39,069 nucleotides of DNA from an uncultured Pelagibacteraceae bacterium (lineage in GTDB: Bacteria; Pseudomonadota; Alphaproteobacteria; Pelagibacterales; Pelagibacteraceae): contig CACGED010000011.1 of assembly GCA_902571975.1 (NCBI GenBank), positions 1-39,069 of the forward strand, given 5' to 3'. The position numbers were made by a program, and so were the translations under genes. A model generated the notes under the pieces. That model saw nothing but the letters and a program-made list of their open reading frames with translations. It was not told the origin of the DNA and ran no database searches. Each line of letters opens with the position of its first letter. Positions within the stretch are counted from its first letter, which is position 1. This document shows, piece after piece, positions 1 through 7,907 of the stretch.

Positions 1-551
1 ATCAAAGCTTTAAAGAGGAAATACAAGTTGAATTAAAACAATTGTTAAGTAAATCTAAAATAACAACTATAATTGTCACTCACGACTCATATGAAGCTTT
101 TTATTTAGGAAGTAAATGTGGAATAATTTTAAATAAACAATTAAAGCAATTTGATGATCCTTATAATGTTTATCATTTTCCTAATTCAGTAGAAGTGGTA
201 AATTTTTTAAATAGAGGAATTTTAATTCCTGCAAGGGTTACAAGTGAAAATAGTTTAGAAAATAAAGATCTTGGCACAATCGAAGGTAATTTTGTTAAAC
301 ATTATCCAAACGGATCAGAAGTAAAACTTTTATTACAACCGGAGGATTTAGAGCATGATGATAAAAGTAATCTAAAATTAGAAGTTGTTGATCGTAAATT
401 TAGAGGAACAAATTTTATATACACTCTTAAAACTCAGAGTAATTTACAAATCCCAGTATTTGTTCATTCTCATCACATTCACCAACATGAGGTAGATGAA
501 AAGTTTGGCATTAAAAGGCCAATTCATATTGACCACATTGTCTGTTTTTAA
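1..551 (+). CDS. ABC transporter ATP-binding protein, C-terminal part (5' end outside window)
   Basis: The reading frame is open from the first bases of the window, so this is the tail of a longer gene. What remains starts in the linker after Walker B and includes the switch histidine region (IVTHDSYEAFYLG), followed by about 130 residues resembling the accessory TOBE-like domain of importer ATPases. The stretch VVNFLNRGILIPARV resembles the corresponding segment of FbpC-type (iron/polyamine-like) ATPases, which is a family-level impression only. The Walker A and signature motifs lie upstream of the window, so catalytic competence cannot be judged. The gene ends 27 bases before the dehydrogenase gene. 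The substrate is unknown; it could be the last gene of an importer operon unrelated to what follows. Confidence 0.8.
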   Translation, partial: QSFKEEIQVELKQLLSKSKITTIIVTHDSYEAFYLGSKCGIILNKQLKQFDDPYNVYHFPNSVEVVNFLNRGILIPARVTSENSLENKDLGTIEGNFVKHYPNGSEVKLLLQPEDLEHDDKSNLKLEVVDRKFRGTNFIYTLKTQSNLQIPVFVHSHHIHQHEVDEKFGIKRPIHIDHIVCF

Positions 552-563
552 GTATTATAATAC
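529..563 (+). promoter_or_regulatory. Candidate promoter with palindromic -10 region
   Basis: TTGACC (529-534) lies 18 bases before TATTAT (553-558). The -10 region sits inside a perfect 12-base palindrome, GTATTATAATAC (552-563), which also contains TATAAT (556-561). The dehydrogenase ATG is at 579. The -35 lies inside the end of the ABC gene. This is read by eye. The palindrome may be an operator or just the AT-rich promoter core. Confidence 0.4.
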
Positions 564-578
564 GCTAATAATATACTC

Positions 579-3023
579 ATGGATAAAGATTTACCAAGAA
601 GCACTAAAGTTGTAGTCATTGGAGGCGGCGTGGCAGGAACATCGTGTGCATATCATCTAGCTAAATTTGGTTGGAAAGATGTCGTTCTATTGGAAAGAGA
701 CCAATTAACATCTGGAACTACATGGCATGCGGCTGGTCTAATGGGTCAATTAGGAGCCTCATCTACTATTACAAAGTTAAGAAAATATACTTTGGATCTT
801 TATCAAGAATTAGAAAAGAAAACTGAATTATCAATAGGATTAAAACAGAATGGAGCAATTACAGTAGCTACCACAAAAGAGAGGATGCAAGAGTTGTTAA
901 GACAGGCAACTACTGCCCAACTATCGGATGTTGAGGTACATGTTTTAGATAAAAAACAAACAAAAGATTTATATCCTGTTGTAAATAATGAGGACATTAT
1001 TGGAAGTGTTTTTATGCCAAAAGATGGTCAAGCTGATCCAGTAGGCGTAACCAATGTTTTAGCAAGAGCTGCTAGAATGGAAGGAGCACAAATTTTTGAA
1101 AAAACACCTGTAACAAAAATTCTTGTTAAAAATAATTCTATAGTTGGAGTTGAGACCGATAAAGGAAAAATTGATTGTGAGTATGTTGTTTTAGCAACAG
1201 GTATGTGGTCCAGACAAATAGGGGAAAAAATGAATGTTAGTATTCCATTGTATCCCAATGAACATTTTTATGTGATCACGGAACCAATGAAAGATTTACC
1301 AAAAAATTTACCAGTTTTAAGAGATTATAATAATTGTCTCTATCTTAAAGAAGACGCAGGTAAAATGTTAGTTGGAATTTTTGAACCAAATGCAAAACCA
1401 GCCTTTAAAAATACTGGTGTTGTACCAGATGATTTTTCCTTTGGTGAATTACCAGATGATTTTGATCATTTCGAACCTTATTTGCAAAAATCATTCCATA
1501 GGTTGCCTATGTTAGAAAATGCTGGAATTAGAAAATTTTTCTCTGGCCCTGAATCTTTTACTCCTGACACTCAATATCTTTTAGGTGAAACTCCTGAGAT
1601 TAAAAAACTTTTTACATGTTGTGGTTTTAATAGCATTGGAATTGCAAGCTCGGGAGGTGCTGGAAGAGTTACTGCAGAATGGATAATTAATGGACATATT
1701 AATGAAGATTTATTTTCATTAGATATTAAAAGATTTCAAAAATTTCATTCATCAAAAAAATTTATTATGGAGAGAGTGACAGAAACACTTGGTGATTTAT
1801 ATGGAATGCATTGGCCATATAAACAACATAAAACATCAAGAAACCAAATTGTATTACCCTACCAAGAAGAGCTAAAAAAATTAGGAGCTTGTTTTGGAAC
1901 CTCAGGTGGTTTTGAAAGACCTATGTGGTATGCGTTAAAAGGTGAAAAGGCTGATTACAATTATAGTTTTGGTTATCAAAATTGGTATCCATCAGCTGAA
2001 TATGAGACTAAAAATACTAGAGAAAACGTAGGATTATTTGAGTTATCTCCTTTTTCAAAATTTGAACTTGAAGGGCAAAATGTTCATGAAGAATTACAAA
2101 AAATATGTACTGCAAACATAAAAGATGTTGAGGGTAGAGCAACCTATACCCAGATGTTAAATGAAGATGGAGGAATAGAAACAGATGTTACTGTTACTTG
2201 TCTTGAAAGAAACCATTTTAGAGTGATAGGTCCAGCAGCAACAAGAGAACATGATAAATTTCATATAAAAAAACATATTTCAGAAGAGGTCAATTTTAAA
2301 GATTTAACACAAGATTTAACATGCCTAGGATTATACGGACCAAAATCAAGGAATTTACTATCTAATATCAGTAATGATGATTTTACAAATGAAGGCATAA
2401 AGTTTAGTCATGGAAAATTTGTTACTATTGACGGAGTTAAAGTCTGGGCTCAAAGATTGTCTTATGTAGGAGAAGTAGGTTTTGAATTATATGCAAACAT
2501 AGATGAAAGCAAAAAACTATTTTTAGCTATTATTAAAGAAGGTAAAAATCATGGCTTATCACTTTGTGGAGCTCATGCAATGGATATTATGAGAATGGAA
2601 AGTGGTTTTTTACATTGGGGACATGATATATCGCCTGAAGAAAATCAATATCAAGCAGGACTTAAATTTGCAATCAGTTATAAAAAAAATATAAATTTTG
2701 TTGGAAAAGAAGCATTATTAAAAATTAAAGATCAAAACCCCACAAAATCATTAGCTATGATGGTGTTGAAAGATAACAGACCTGGAGAACCTTTGTTACT
2801 TCATGAAGAGCCAATTTACTTGGATGATAAAATAATTGGAAGAACAACATCAGGAAACTATTCATTTAATTTTAAAAAAAATATCTCATTTGGTTATGTC
2901 AACTCTGGAAGTACTATAGAAAATTTGGTCAATAAAAATTTATCTATTGAAGTTGAAAAGAAAAAATACCCTGTAACAATAATTAAAAAACCCTTAAATC
3001 AAAAAAATATAAAAGATATTTAA
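579..3023 (+). CDS. Sarcosine/dimethylglycine dehydrogenase-like flavoprotein (DAO + GcvT domains)
   Basis: This 814-residue protein has the two-part build of dimethylglycine and sarcosine dehydrogenases. An N-terminal FAD-binding oxidase domain (about 1-390) has the dinucleotide motif GGGVAG at 15-20 and TSGTTWHAAGL, where His50 matches the histidine that carries covalent FAD in the family. A GcvT-like tetrahydrofolate-binding half (about 440-800) contains TQMLNEDGGIETD and HWGHDISPEENQYQAGL. Such enzymes oxidatively demethylate N-methylglycines and pass the one-carbon unit to tetrahydrofolate. The length is normal. It overlaps the downstream dioxygenase by one base, suggesting co-translation. 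Sarcosine, dimethylglycine or another N-methyl amine are all possible substrates; the family is firm, the substrate is not. Confidence 0.9.
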   Translation: MDKDLPRSTKVVVIGGGVAGTSCAYHLAKFGWKDVVLLERDQLTSGTTWHAAGLMGQLGASSTITKLRKYTLDLYQELEKKTELSIGLKQNGAITVATTKERMQELLRQATTAQLSDVEVHVLDKKQTKDLYPVVNNEDIIGSVFMPKDGQADPVGVTNVLARAARMEGAQIFEKTPVTKILVKNNSIVGVETDKGKIDCEYVVLATGMWSRQIGEKMNVSIPLYPNEHFYVITEPMKDLPKNLPVLRDYNNCLYLKEDAGKMLVGIFEPNAKPAFKNTGVVPDDFSFGELPDDFDHFEPYLQKSFHRLPMLENAGIRKFFSGPESFTPDTQYLLGETPEIKKLFTCCGFNSIGIASSGGAGRVTAEWIINGHINEDLFSLDIKRFQKFHSSKKFIMERVTETLGDLYGMHWPYKQHKTSRNQIVLPYQEELKKLGACFGTSGGFERPMWYALKGEKADYNYSFGYQNWYPSAEYETKNTRENVGLFELSPFSKFELEGQNVHEELQKICTANIKDVEGRATYTQMLNEDGGIETDVTVTCLERNHFRVIGPAATREHDKFHIKKHISEEVNFKDLTQDLTCLGLYGPKSRNLLSNISNDDFTNEGIKFSHGKFVTIDGVKVWAQRLSYVGEVGFELYANIDESKKLFLAIIKEGKNHGLSLCGAHAMDIMRMESGFLHWGHDISPEENQYQAGLKFAISYKKNINFVGKEALLKIKDQNPTKSLAMMVLKDNRPGEPLLLHEEPIYLDDKIIGRTTSGNYSFNFKKNISFGYVNSGSTIENLVNKNLSIEVEKKKYPVTIIKKPLNQKNIKDI

Positions 3024-3814
3024 TGTTAAAAATAATTTCAAAAAAAAATAGGGCTGCAGAAATTATTTGTAATCTTAATAAAATTGATAATAAGCAATTA
3101 AAAGAAATTAAGTCTACACTTGATAAGTATGGAATGATTTATTTTCCAAAACAAAAACTTAGTTCCAAGAATTATCTTAATTTTGCAAAAAAATTTGGTA
3201 AACCAGCTAATTATCCAAGATTGAAAGGTTTAAATAAAAAATATCCTCAAATAACTGTTGTACAACGTAAATCTACTGACAAAGGACCTAGCTTTGGTGA
3301 ACAATTTCACACAGACTCCTCTTATACAAAAAAACCTCCTAGATACACGATGTTACTTTCTAAACTAGTACCTAAAAAAGGTTTTGCTAATACTGACTTT
3401 TCTTCGCAGTACTTAGCTTATGAAAAATTATCAAAAAATTATAAAAATAAGCTTAAAAAATTAAAAGGCATCTACTCTTCACATGGACCAATATCAATCA
3501 CAACTGTGGAGAGAGAAAAAGAAAAAGGAAAAATATCTAAAGAACTGATTTCCAGACATAAAATAATAAGAACTATTAAAAATAAAAAAACTATATACTG
3601 TAGCCCAGGACACTTTTTAAAATTTAATACATATATGACTAAACAAAAAAAAGACTTAAAGAAGTTCTTATTCAATCATCAGACAAAAAAAACTTTTCAA
3701 TATTCATTAGAATGGGAAAAAGATCAGCTCGCTATTTGGGATAATAGAGCCATGCTCCATCAGGCTACACCGTTTAAAGGTAATAGAATACTTCATAGAA
3801 TAACAATACTTTAA
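3023..3814 (+). CDS. TauD/TfdA-family Fe(II)/2-oxoglutarate dioxygenase
   Basis: This 263-residue protein carries the iron triad of the TauD family: His96-x-Asp98 in EQFHTDSSY and a distal His246 in WDNRAMLHQAT. Arg259 in LHRITIL fits the 2-oxoglutarate-binding arginine. Members hydroxylate carbon next to a heteroatom (taurine, 2,4-D, gamma-butyrobetaine, trimethyllysine) in the cytoplasm, often releasing an aldehyde. Its start overlaps the preceding dehydrogenase stop (TAATG), so the two are probably co-translated. That context favours an N-methylated or amino substrate over a sulfonate, but this is inference. It is slightly shorter than typical TauD (about 280 residues) with no obvious missing core motif. 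Confidence 0.85.
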   Translation: MLKIISKKNRAAEIICNLNKIDNKQLKEIKSTLDKYGMIYFPKQKLSSKNYLNFAKKFGKPANYPRLKGLNKKYPQITVVQRKSTDKGPSFGEQFHTDSSYTKKPPRYTMLLSKLVPKKGFANTDFSSQYLAYEKLSKNYKNKLKKLKGIYSSHGPISITTVEREKEKGKISKELISRHKIIRTIKNKKTIYCSPGHFLKFNTYMTKQKKDLKKFLFNHQTKKTFQYSLEWEKDQLAIWDNRAMLHQATPFKGNRILHRITIL

Positions 3815-3818
3815 TAAA

Positions 3819-4745
3819 ATGTATTCAATATTTCTTGGGTTAACGCCTTTTATCTTTATCACACTATTTGGTTTTGTTTTTGGAAAACTAAAAATTTTTG
3901 ATTTAGGTCATGCAAAAGTTTTAAATTTGTTTTTATTCTATGTAGCGGTCCCTGCCTTAATAATTAAATTTGTTGCTCAAAGTGAAATCGGCCAAGTCGA
4001 TATAAAACAGATAGTTTCATATTTTTTAATGCAAGGAAGTCTTGGGTTTTTAACATTTTTATTAACATCAAAGTTTTTTAAAAGACCTATTCCAGAATCT
4101 ATTATATGGGCATTAATGGTAGCACTATCAAATCATGTAACATTATTATTACCTATTACAAAAATCTATTTTGGAACTGAAGTAATTACTCAAGTAACAA
4201 GTATAATATTAATGGATGGGGTTATTTTATTATCTGTAATTGCTTTTTTTTTAGAACTTACTACTAAAAAAAATATTCGATTAACTGCATTTATAAAGAA
4301 CATAGTTCTTAATCCAATGATATTTTCAATCTTAATTGGTCTTTTACTATTTGTGTTTAAGATAAATATCGATGATACGCCAATAGACTACGTTCTTTCT
4401 GTTTTGGCAGCTTGTGTTTCTCCTATAGGACTTTTCGCAATTGGTATCACATTATCTTTTTACACACAGAAAGTTATCAATAAACTAACTGCTTCTGTAT
4501 CTATATTGAAATTAGTAGTTTCCCCAATCATCCTCTTGATAATCGGCTTTATTATATTTGATGCTGGACAACCTGAAAAAATTCCTGGTGCTTTTTTTGT
4601 TAGTGTTGCACCATGTGGTCATACAGCTGTAGTATTATGTTCTGCCTATAATGTAAGTCCTGAAAATATAATAAAAGCTTTATTTATCTCAACTTTTGCA
4701 TCATTTGCTACCATATTTTTTGCTATTCAATATTTAACGACTTAA
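3819..4745 (+). CDS. AEC-family (auxin efflux carrier-type) membrane transporter
   Basis: This 308-residue protein is hydrophobic almost throughout, with roughly ten predicted membrane helices in two halves, matching the bacterial AEC carrier fold. The segment FYVAVPALIIKFVAQ near residue 50 and the C-terminal VSVAPCGHTAVVLCSAYNV resemble the broken-helix regions of this family. Bacterial AEC proteins are linked to export or exchange of malate, malonate and other organic anions, and most are uncharacterised. It begins four bases after the dioxygenase stop, so it is probably the third gene of the dehydrogenase unit and may move its substrate or an acid product. It converges on the minus-strand dehydrogenase with a one-base gap. 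Confidence 0.8.
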   Translation: MYSIFLGLTPFIFITLFGFVFGKLKIFDLGHAKVLNLFLFYVAVPALIIKFVAQSEIGQVDIKQIVSYFLMQGSLGFLTFLLTSKFFKRPIPESIIWALMVALSNHVTLLLPITKIYFGTEVITQVTSIILMDGVILLSVIAFFLELTTKKNIRLTAFIKNIVLNPMIFSILIGLLLFVFKINIDDTPIDYVLSVLAACVSPIGLFAIGITLSFYTQKVINKLTASVSILKLVVSPIILLIIGFIIFDAGQPEKIPGAFFVSVAPCGHTAVVLCSAYNVSPENIIKALFISTFASFATIFFAIQYLTT

Positions 4746-4746
4746 G

Positions 4747-5814
4747 TTAATTAATATTATCTAAGATTTTATTAGCACATTCTTTTGTATTGCTATCACC
4801 ATCTAGATCTTTAGTTCTATTTTGTTTTTCTAGTAAAGTTTTTTCGATTGAACTTACTATTCTTGTGGCAGCTTCTTTTTCGCCTAAATAATCTAACATC
4901 ATAGCGCCAGACCAAATTTGACCTATTGGATTTGCAATACCTTTTCCAGCAATATCAGGTGCTGATCCATGAACAGGCTCGAATAAAGAAGGATGTTTAT
5001 TTGTTGGGTTAATATTTCCTGATGGAGCTATACCAATTGTTCCCGTACATGCTGGACCTAAATCGGATAAAATATCTCCAAATAAATTTGATGCTACGAC
5101 AACATCAAACCACTCTGGTGTTAAAACAAATCTTGCAGCTAAAATATCAATATGAAATTGATCTGTTTTAATCTCGGGAAAATCTTTTTTGTTTTCATAA
5201 AATCTTTGGTCCCAGTATGGCATGGTTATAGAAATACCATTTGATTTTGTGGCATTAGTTAATTTTTTTCTATCTCTTGTTTTTGCTAATTCAAATGCAA
5301 ATTTTTGAACTCTATCTATTCCATGTTTAGACATTATAGTTTCTTGTATAACAATTTCTCTTTCAGTATTTTGATACATTTTTCCACCTACCGAAGAATA
5401 TTCGCCCTCAGTGTTTTCACGCACTATCATCATATCTATGTCACCAGGTTTTTTATTTGCTAAGGGTGCATTTACTCCTTCAAATAATTTTACTGGCCTT
5501 AAATTAATAAATTGATCAAATTCTCTTCTAAACTGAAGTAGGGAACCCCATAAAGTAATATGATCTGGATATTTATCTGGCATACCTACTGCACCAAAAA
5601 ATATCGCATCATGATTACCAACTTGTTGTTTCCAATCATCAGGTAGCATTTTTCCGTGCTTTTCATAATAATCGCATGATGAAAAATCAAATTCATCTAT
5701 CTTTAATTTAAATTGATGTTGATTTGCCACTTCTTTAAGTATTTTTAAAGCCTCTGGAACAACCTCTTTTCCAATACCATCTCCAGCAATTGAGGCGATT
5801 TTGTATTCTTTCAT
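4747..5814 (-). CDS. dmlA: Tartrate/D-malate dehydrogenase-family decarboxylating dehydrogenase
   Basis: This 355-residue protein belongs to the isopropylmalate/isocitrate dehydrogenase superfamily. It begins with IASIAGDGIGKEVVPEA and carries LLQFRREFDQFINLRPV, the segment that marks the TtuC/DmlA branch (tartrate and D-malate dehydrogenases) rather than LeuB. The metal-binding aspartate region VVASNLFGDILSDLGPA and the NAD-binding HGSAPDIAGKGIANP are intact. Members oxidise and decarboxylate (R)-malate, tartrate or related 2-hydroxy-diacids with NAD and Mg/Mn. It starts two bases after guaC, so both probably share a transcript although the functions look unrelated. LeuB is less likely; the exact hydroxyacid is open. 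Confidence 0.85.
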   Translation of the reverse strand: MKEYKIASIAGDGIGKEVVPEALKILKEVANQHQFKLKIDEFDFSSCDYYEKHGKMLPDDWKQQVGNHDAIFFGAVGMPDKYPDHITLWGSLLQFRREFDQFINLRPVKLFEGVNAPLANKKPGDIDMMIVRENTEGEYSSVGGKMYQNTEREIVIQETIMSKHGIDRVQKFAFELAKTRDRKKLTNATKSNGISITMPYWDQRFYENKKDFPEIKTDQFHIDILAARFVLTPEWFDVVVASNLFGDILSDLGPACTGTIGIAPSGNINPTNKHPSLFEPVHGSAPDIAGKGIANPIGQIWSGAMMLDYLGEKEAATRIVSSIEKTLLEKQNRTKDLDGDSNTKECANKILDNIN

Positions 5815-5816
5815 CC

Positions 5817-6851
5817 TTACTTAGTAAAAGTATCGTTAAATTGTTTAGCTACTCTTACAAAAGTAGTACATTTACTAAGTTGTTTAAGAGAAGGGGCTCC
5901 CACATAAGTACAGCTACTTCTGACACCACCAAGAATATTATTTATCGTATCTTTAATTTTTCCTCGATATTTAATTCTCACTGTTCTACCCTCACTACTT
6001 CTATAGTCAGACAAACCCCCGTAATGTTTCTTATTTGCTATGTCAGAACTTGACCCGTAAAATTCTATAAATTTATGACCATTTGATTTTATTAGCTTGC
6101 CTTCACCTTCATCGTGACCAGCAAACATTCCTCCAAGCATCACAAAATCTGCACCTCCACCGAAAGCTTTTGCGACATCACCCGGACAAGTACAACCTCC
6201 ATCAGCAATTATATGTGCCCCTAAACCATGGGCAGCATCAGCACATTCAATGACAGCACTTAACTGAGGATAACCAACACCTGTTTGAATTCTTGTAGTA
6301 CAAACACTACCTGGTCCAATTCCAACTTTTACAATATCTGCTCCTGATAATACTAATTCTTGCGCCATATCAGCTGTTACTACGTTACCAGCAATAATAG
6401 TTTTAGTAGGATATTTATCTCTTACAGATTTTAAAAATTTACTAAAGTGTTCAGAATAACCATTAGCAACATCAATGCAGATAAATTTTATGAAACTATA
6501 TTCTTTTAAAATTTTATCTAAATTTTCAAAATCTTCTTTTTTTATTCCTATACTTAAAGCAATATTTGGATGAATAGATTTTATTTTTTTGAATTTTTTT
6601 ATTTTTTGAATGTTATGCTGTTTAGTTAAACAAGTGATCATTCCGTATTCAGAAAGCTTTTCAGCTACACCAAGTTCACCAACACCATCCATATTTGAGG
6701 CCATGATAGGAATTCCAGACCATTCATTATTACTATATTTAAATCTATAAGTTCTTTTTAGATTTACATCTTTACGACTTTGAAGAGTACTTCTTTTAGG
6801 TCTAAAAAGTACATCTGAGTAGTCTAATTTTAGTTCTTCTTCAATTCTCAC
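5817..6851 (-). CDS. guaC: GMP reductase
   Basis: This 344-residue protein has the IMPDH/GMPR barrel without inserted CBS domains. The N-terminus (LDYSDVLFRPKRSTLQSR) and the active-site loop GPGSVCTTRIQTGVGYPQ are those of GMP reductase, with the catalytic cysteine at residue 184. ADGGCTCPGDVAKAFGGGAD forms the phosphate-binding region. The enzyme deaminates GMP to IMP with NADPH and links guanine salvage to adenine nucleotides. The start is GTG; no in-frame ATG fits the conserved N-terminus. No clear Shine-Dalgarno precedes it, consistent with a nearly leaderless message. The D-malate-type dehydrogenase follows after two bases. Confidence 0.93.
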   Translation of the reverse strand: MRIEEELKLDYSDVLFRPKRSTLQSRKDVNLKRTYRFKYSNNEWSGIPIMASNMDGVGELGVAEKLSEYGMITCLTKQHNIQKIKKFKKIKSIHPNIALSIGIKKEDFENLDKILKEYSFIKFICIDVANGYSEHFSKFLKSVRDKYPTKTIIAGNVVTADMAQELVLSGADIVKVGIGPGSVCTTRIQTGVGYPQLSAVIECADAAHGLGAHIIADGGCTCPGDVAKAFGGGADFVMLGGMFAGHDEGEGKLIKSNGHKFIEFYGSSSDIANKKHYGGLSDYRSSEGRTVRIKYRGKIKDTINNILGGVRSSCTYVGAPSLKQLSKCTTFVRVAKQFNDTFTK

Positions 6852-6860
6852 GAGTCCGAA

Positions 6861-6888
6861 TTTATACAGGGGCTCAAAGCAAATTCAA
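6861..6888 (-). promoter_or_regulatory. Candidate guaC promoter implying a near-leaderless mRNA
   Basis: Read on the minus strand, TTGAAT (6883-6888) is followed after 16 bases by TATAAA (6861-6866). Only nine bases separate the -10 from the GTG start at 6851, so transcription would begin within about three bases of the start codon. The same stretch can fold GAGCCC against GGACTC with one mismatch beside the start codon. The call was made by eye. Confidence 0.4.
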
Positions 6889-6902
6889 ATTAATTATTAA
6901 TA

Positions 6903-6930
6903 TTGATGCAGCGTTTTCATTGGCTTTAAT
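6903..6930 (+). promoter_or_regulatory. Candidate promoter of the dehalogenase-like gene
   Basis: TTGATG (6903-6908), a 16-base spacer and TTTAAT (6925-6930) precede the ATG at 6954 by 23 bases. It lies back to back with the guaC promoter in the same 102-base spacer, so one regulator bound here could affect both genes. Read by eye. Confidence 0.4.
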
Positions 6931-6953
6931 TTAAAAAATACATATTATTAGGC

Positions 6954-7832
6954 ATGTTTAATGGTTTTAAGTCAAAGTACGTAAAGGTAAAAAAGGGCAA
7001 GGTTTTTTGTAGAGTTGGTGGTGAAGGTCCACCATTACTTTTACTACACGGATATCCACAAACACATTTAATGTGGCATAAAACAGCCCCTGAGTTATCA
7101 AAAAGATTTACAGTGGTTGCTGCAGATTTAAGAGGATATGGAAATAGTCTTGCTCCAGCATCAGATAGCAAACATTACAACTACTCAAAAAGAGAAATGG
7201 CAAGTGACATGAAACAGATGATGATAAAATTAGGGTTTAACAAATTTTTTGTTGCGGGACATGATAGAGGTGGAAGAGTTGCTCACAGGTTAGCAAGAGA
7301 CCATAGAAAAAACATAATAGCTCTTAGTGTTTTAGATATTTGTCCAACATTAGATATGTACGAACTAACCACGAGAGATTTCGCAAAAGCTTACTTTCAT
7401 TGGTTTTTTTTAATTCAACCAAAATGGTTACCTGAGAAAATGATAATGAGCGATCCACGTAAATGGATGAAAAGTTGTTTAGATAAATGGTCAGGTAATC
7501 ACAAATTTGGAAAAGTTGAAGAAAATTATTTAAAATGTTTCAAGCAACCAAAAAGAATTCATGGATCTTGTGAAGATTATAGGGCGTCTGCAACTATTGA
7601 TTTGGATCATGACAAAAAAGATAGAAAGAAAAAACTAAATATTCCAGTCCAAGTATTATGGGGAAGTAAGGGAGTAATTGGAAAGCAGTTCAAACCATTA
7701 AAAATTTGGCAAAGATATACTGAAAAAAAAGTTATAGGTTATCCTATAAACTCAGGTCACTTCATTCCAGAGCAAAATCCAAAGGCAACTGTTAAACATT
7801 TAACTGATTTTTTTTTGAAGAAAATTAAGTAA
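6954..7832 (+). CDS. Haloacetate/fluoroacetate dehalogenase-like alpha/beta hydrolase
   Basis: This 292-residue alpha/beta hydrolase closely follows the fluoroacetate dehalogenase pattern. The nucleophile is Asp104 in GHDRGGR, not serine, with Arg105 and Arg108 placed as the carboxylate-binding arginines. Asp128 (VLDICPT) and His269 (SGHFIPE) complete the triad. The three halide-pocket residues known from the Rhodopseudomonas enzyme (His155, Trp156, Tyr219) have counterparts in His149, Trp150 and Tyr209 (CEDYR). HGYPQTH supplies the oxyanion region. The predicted reaction is hydrolytic loss of halide from a haloacetate to give glycolate. It is a single cytoplasmic gene between guaC (divergent) and tldD. 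Epoxide hydrolase is the main alternative, made less likely by the arginine pair and halide pocket. Confidence 0.85.
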   Translation: MFNGFKSKYVKVKKGKVFCRVGGEGPPLLLLHGYPQTHLMWHKTAPELSKRFTVVAADLRGYGNSLAPASDSKHYNYSKREMASDMKQMMIKLGFNKFFVAGHDRGGRVAHRLARDHRKNIIALSVLDICPTLDMYELTTRDFAKAYFHWFFLIQPKWLPEKMIMSDPRKWMKSCLDKWSGNHKFGKVEENYLKCFKQPKRIHGSCEDYRASATIDLDHDKKDRKKKLNIPVQVLWGSKGVIGKQFKPLKIWQRYTEKKVIGYPINSGHFIPEQNPKATVKHLTDFFLKKIK

Positions 7833-7842
7833 TTAGCCTTAC

Positions 7843-7871
7843 TTGATGTGATCAATAATCGCGCATATCAT
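7843..7871 (+). promoter_or_regulatory. Candidate promoter of the tldD operon
   Basis: TTGATG (7843-7848), a 17-base spacer and TATCAT (7866-7871) lie in the 75-base gap before tldD (ATG 7908), giving a leader of roughly 30 bases. No good Shine-Dalgarno is seen before the ATG. Read by eye. Confidence 0.4.
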
Positions 7872-7907
7872 TCTTGATAATATTAAATTCACCTTTAAAT
7901 ATAGCTA

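Noticed and set aside
541..578. Glycine or SAM riboswitch before the dehydrogenase gene
   Set aside because: Only 27 bases separate the genes, too short for a known riboswitch; just a palindromic -10 region is present.
5790..6053. An 87-codon plus-strand frame over the guaC 3' end
   Set aside because: Antisense to guaC and its downstream neighbour, with no start signal and a low-complexity serine/threonine-rich translation.
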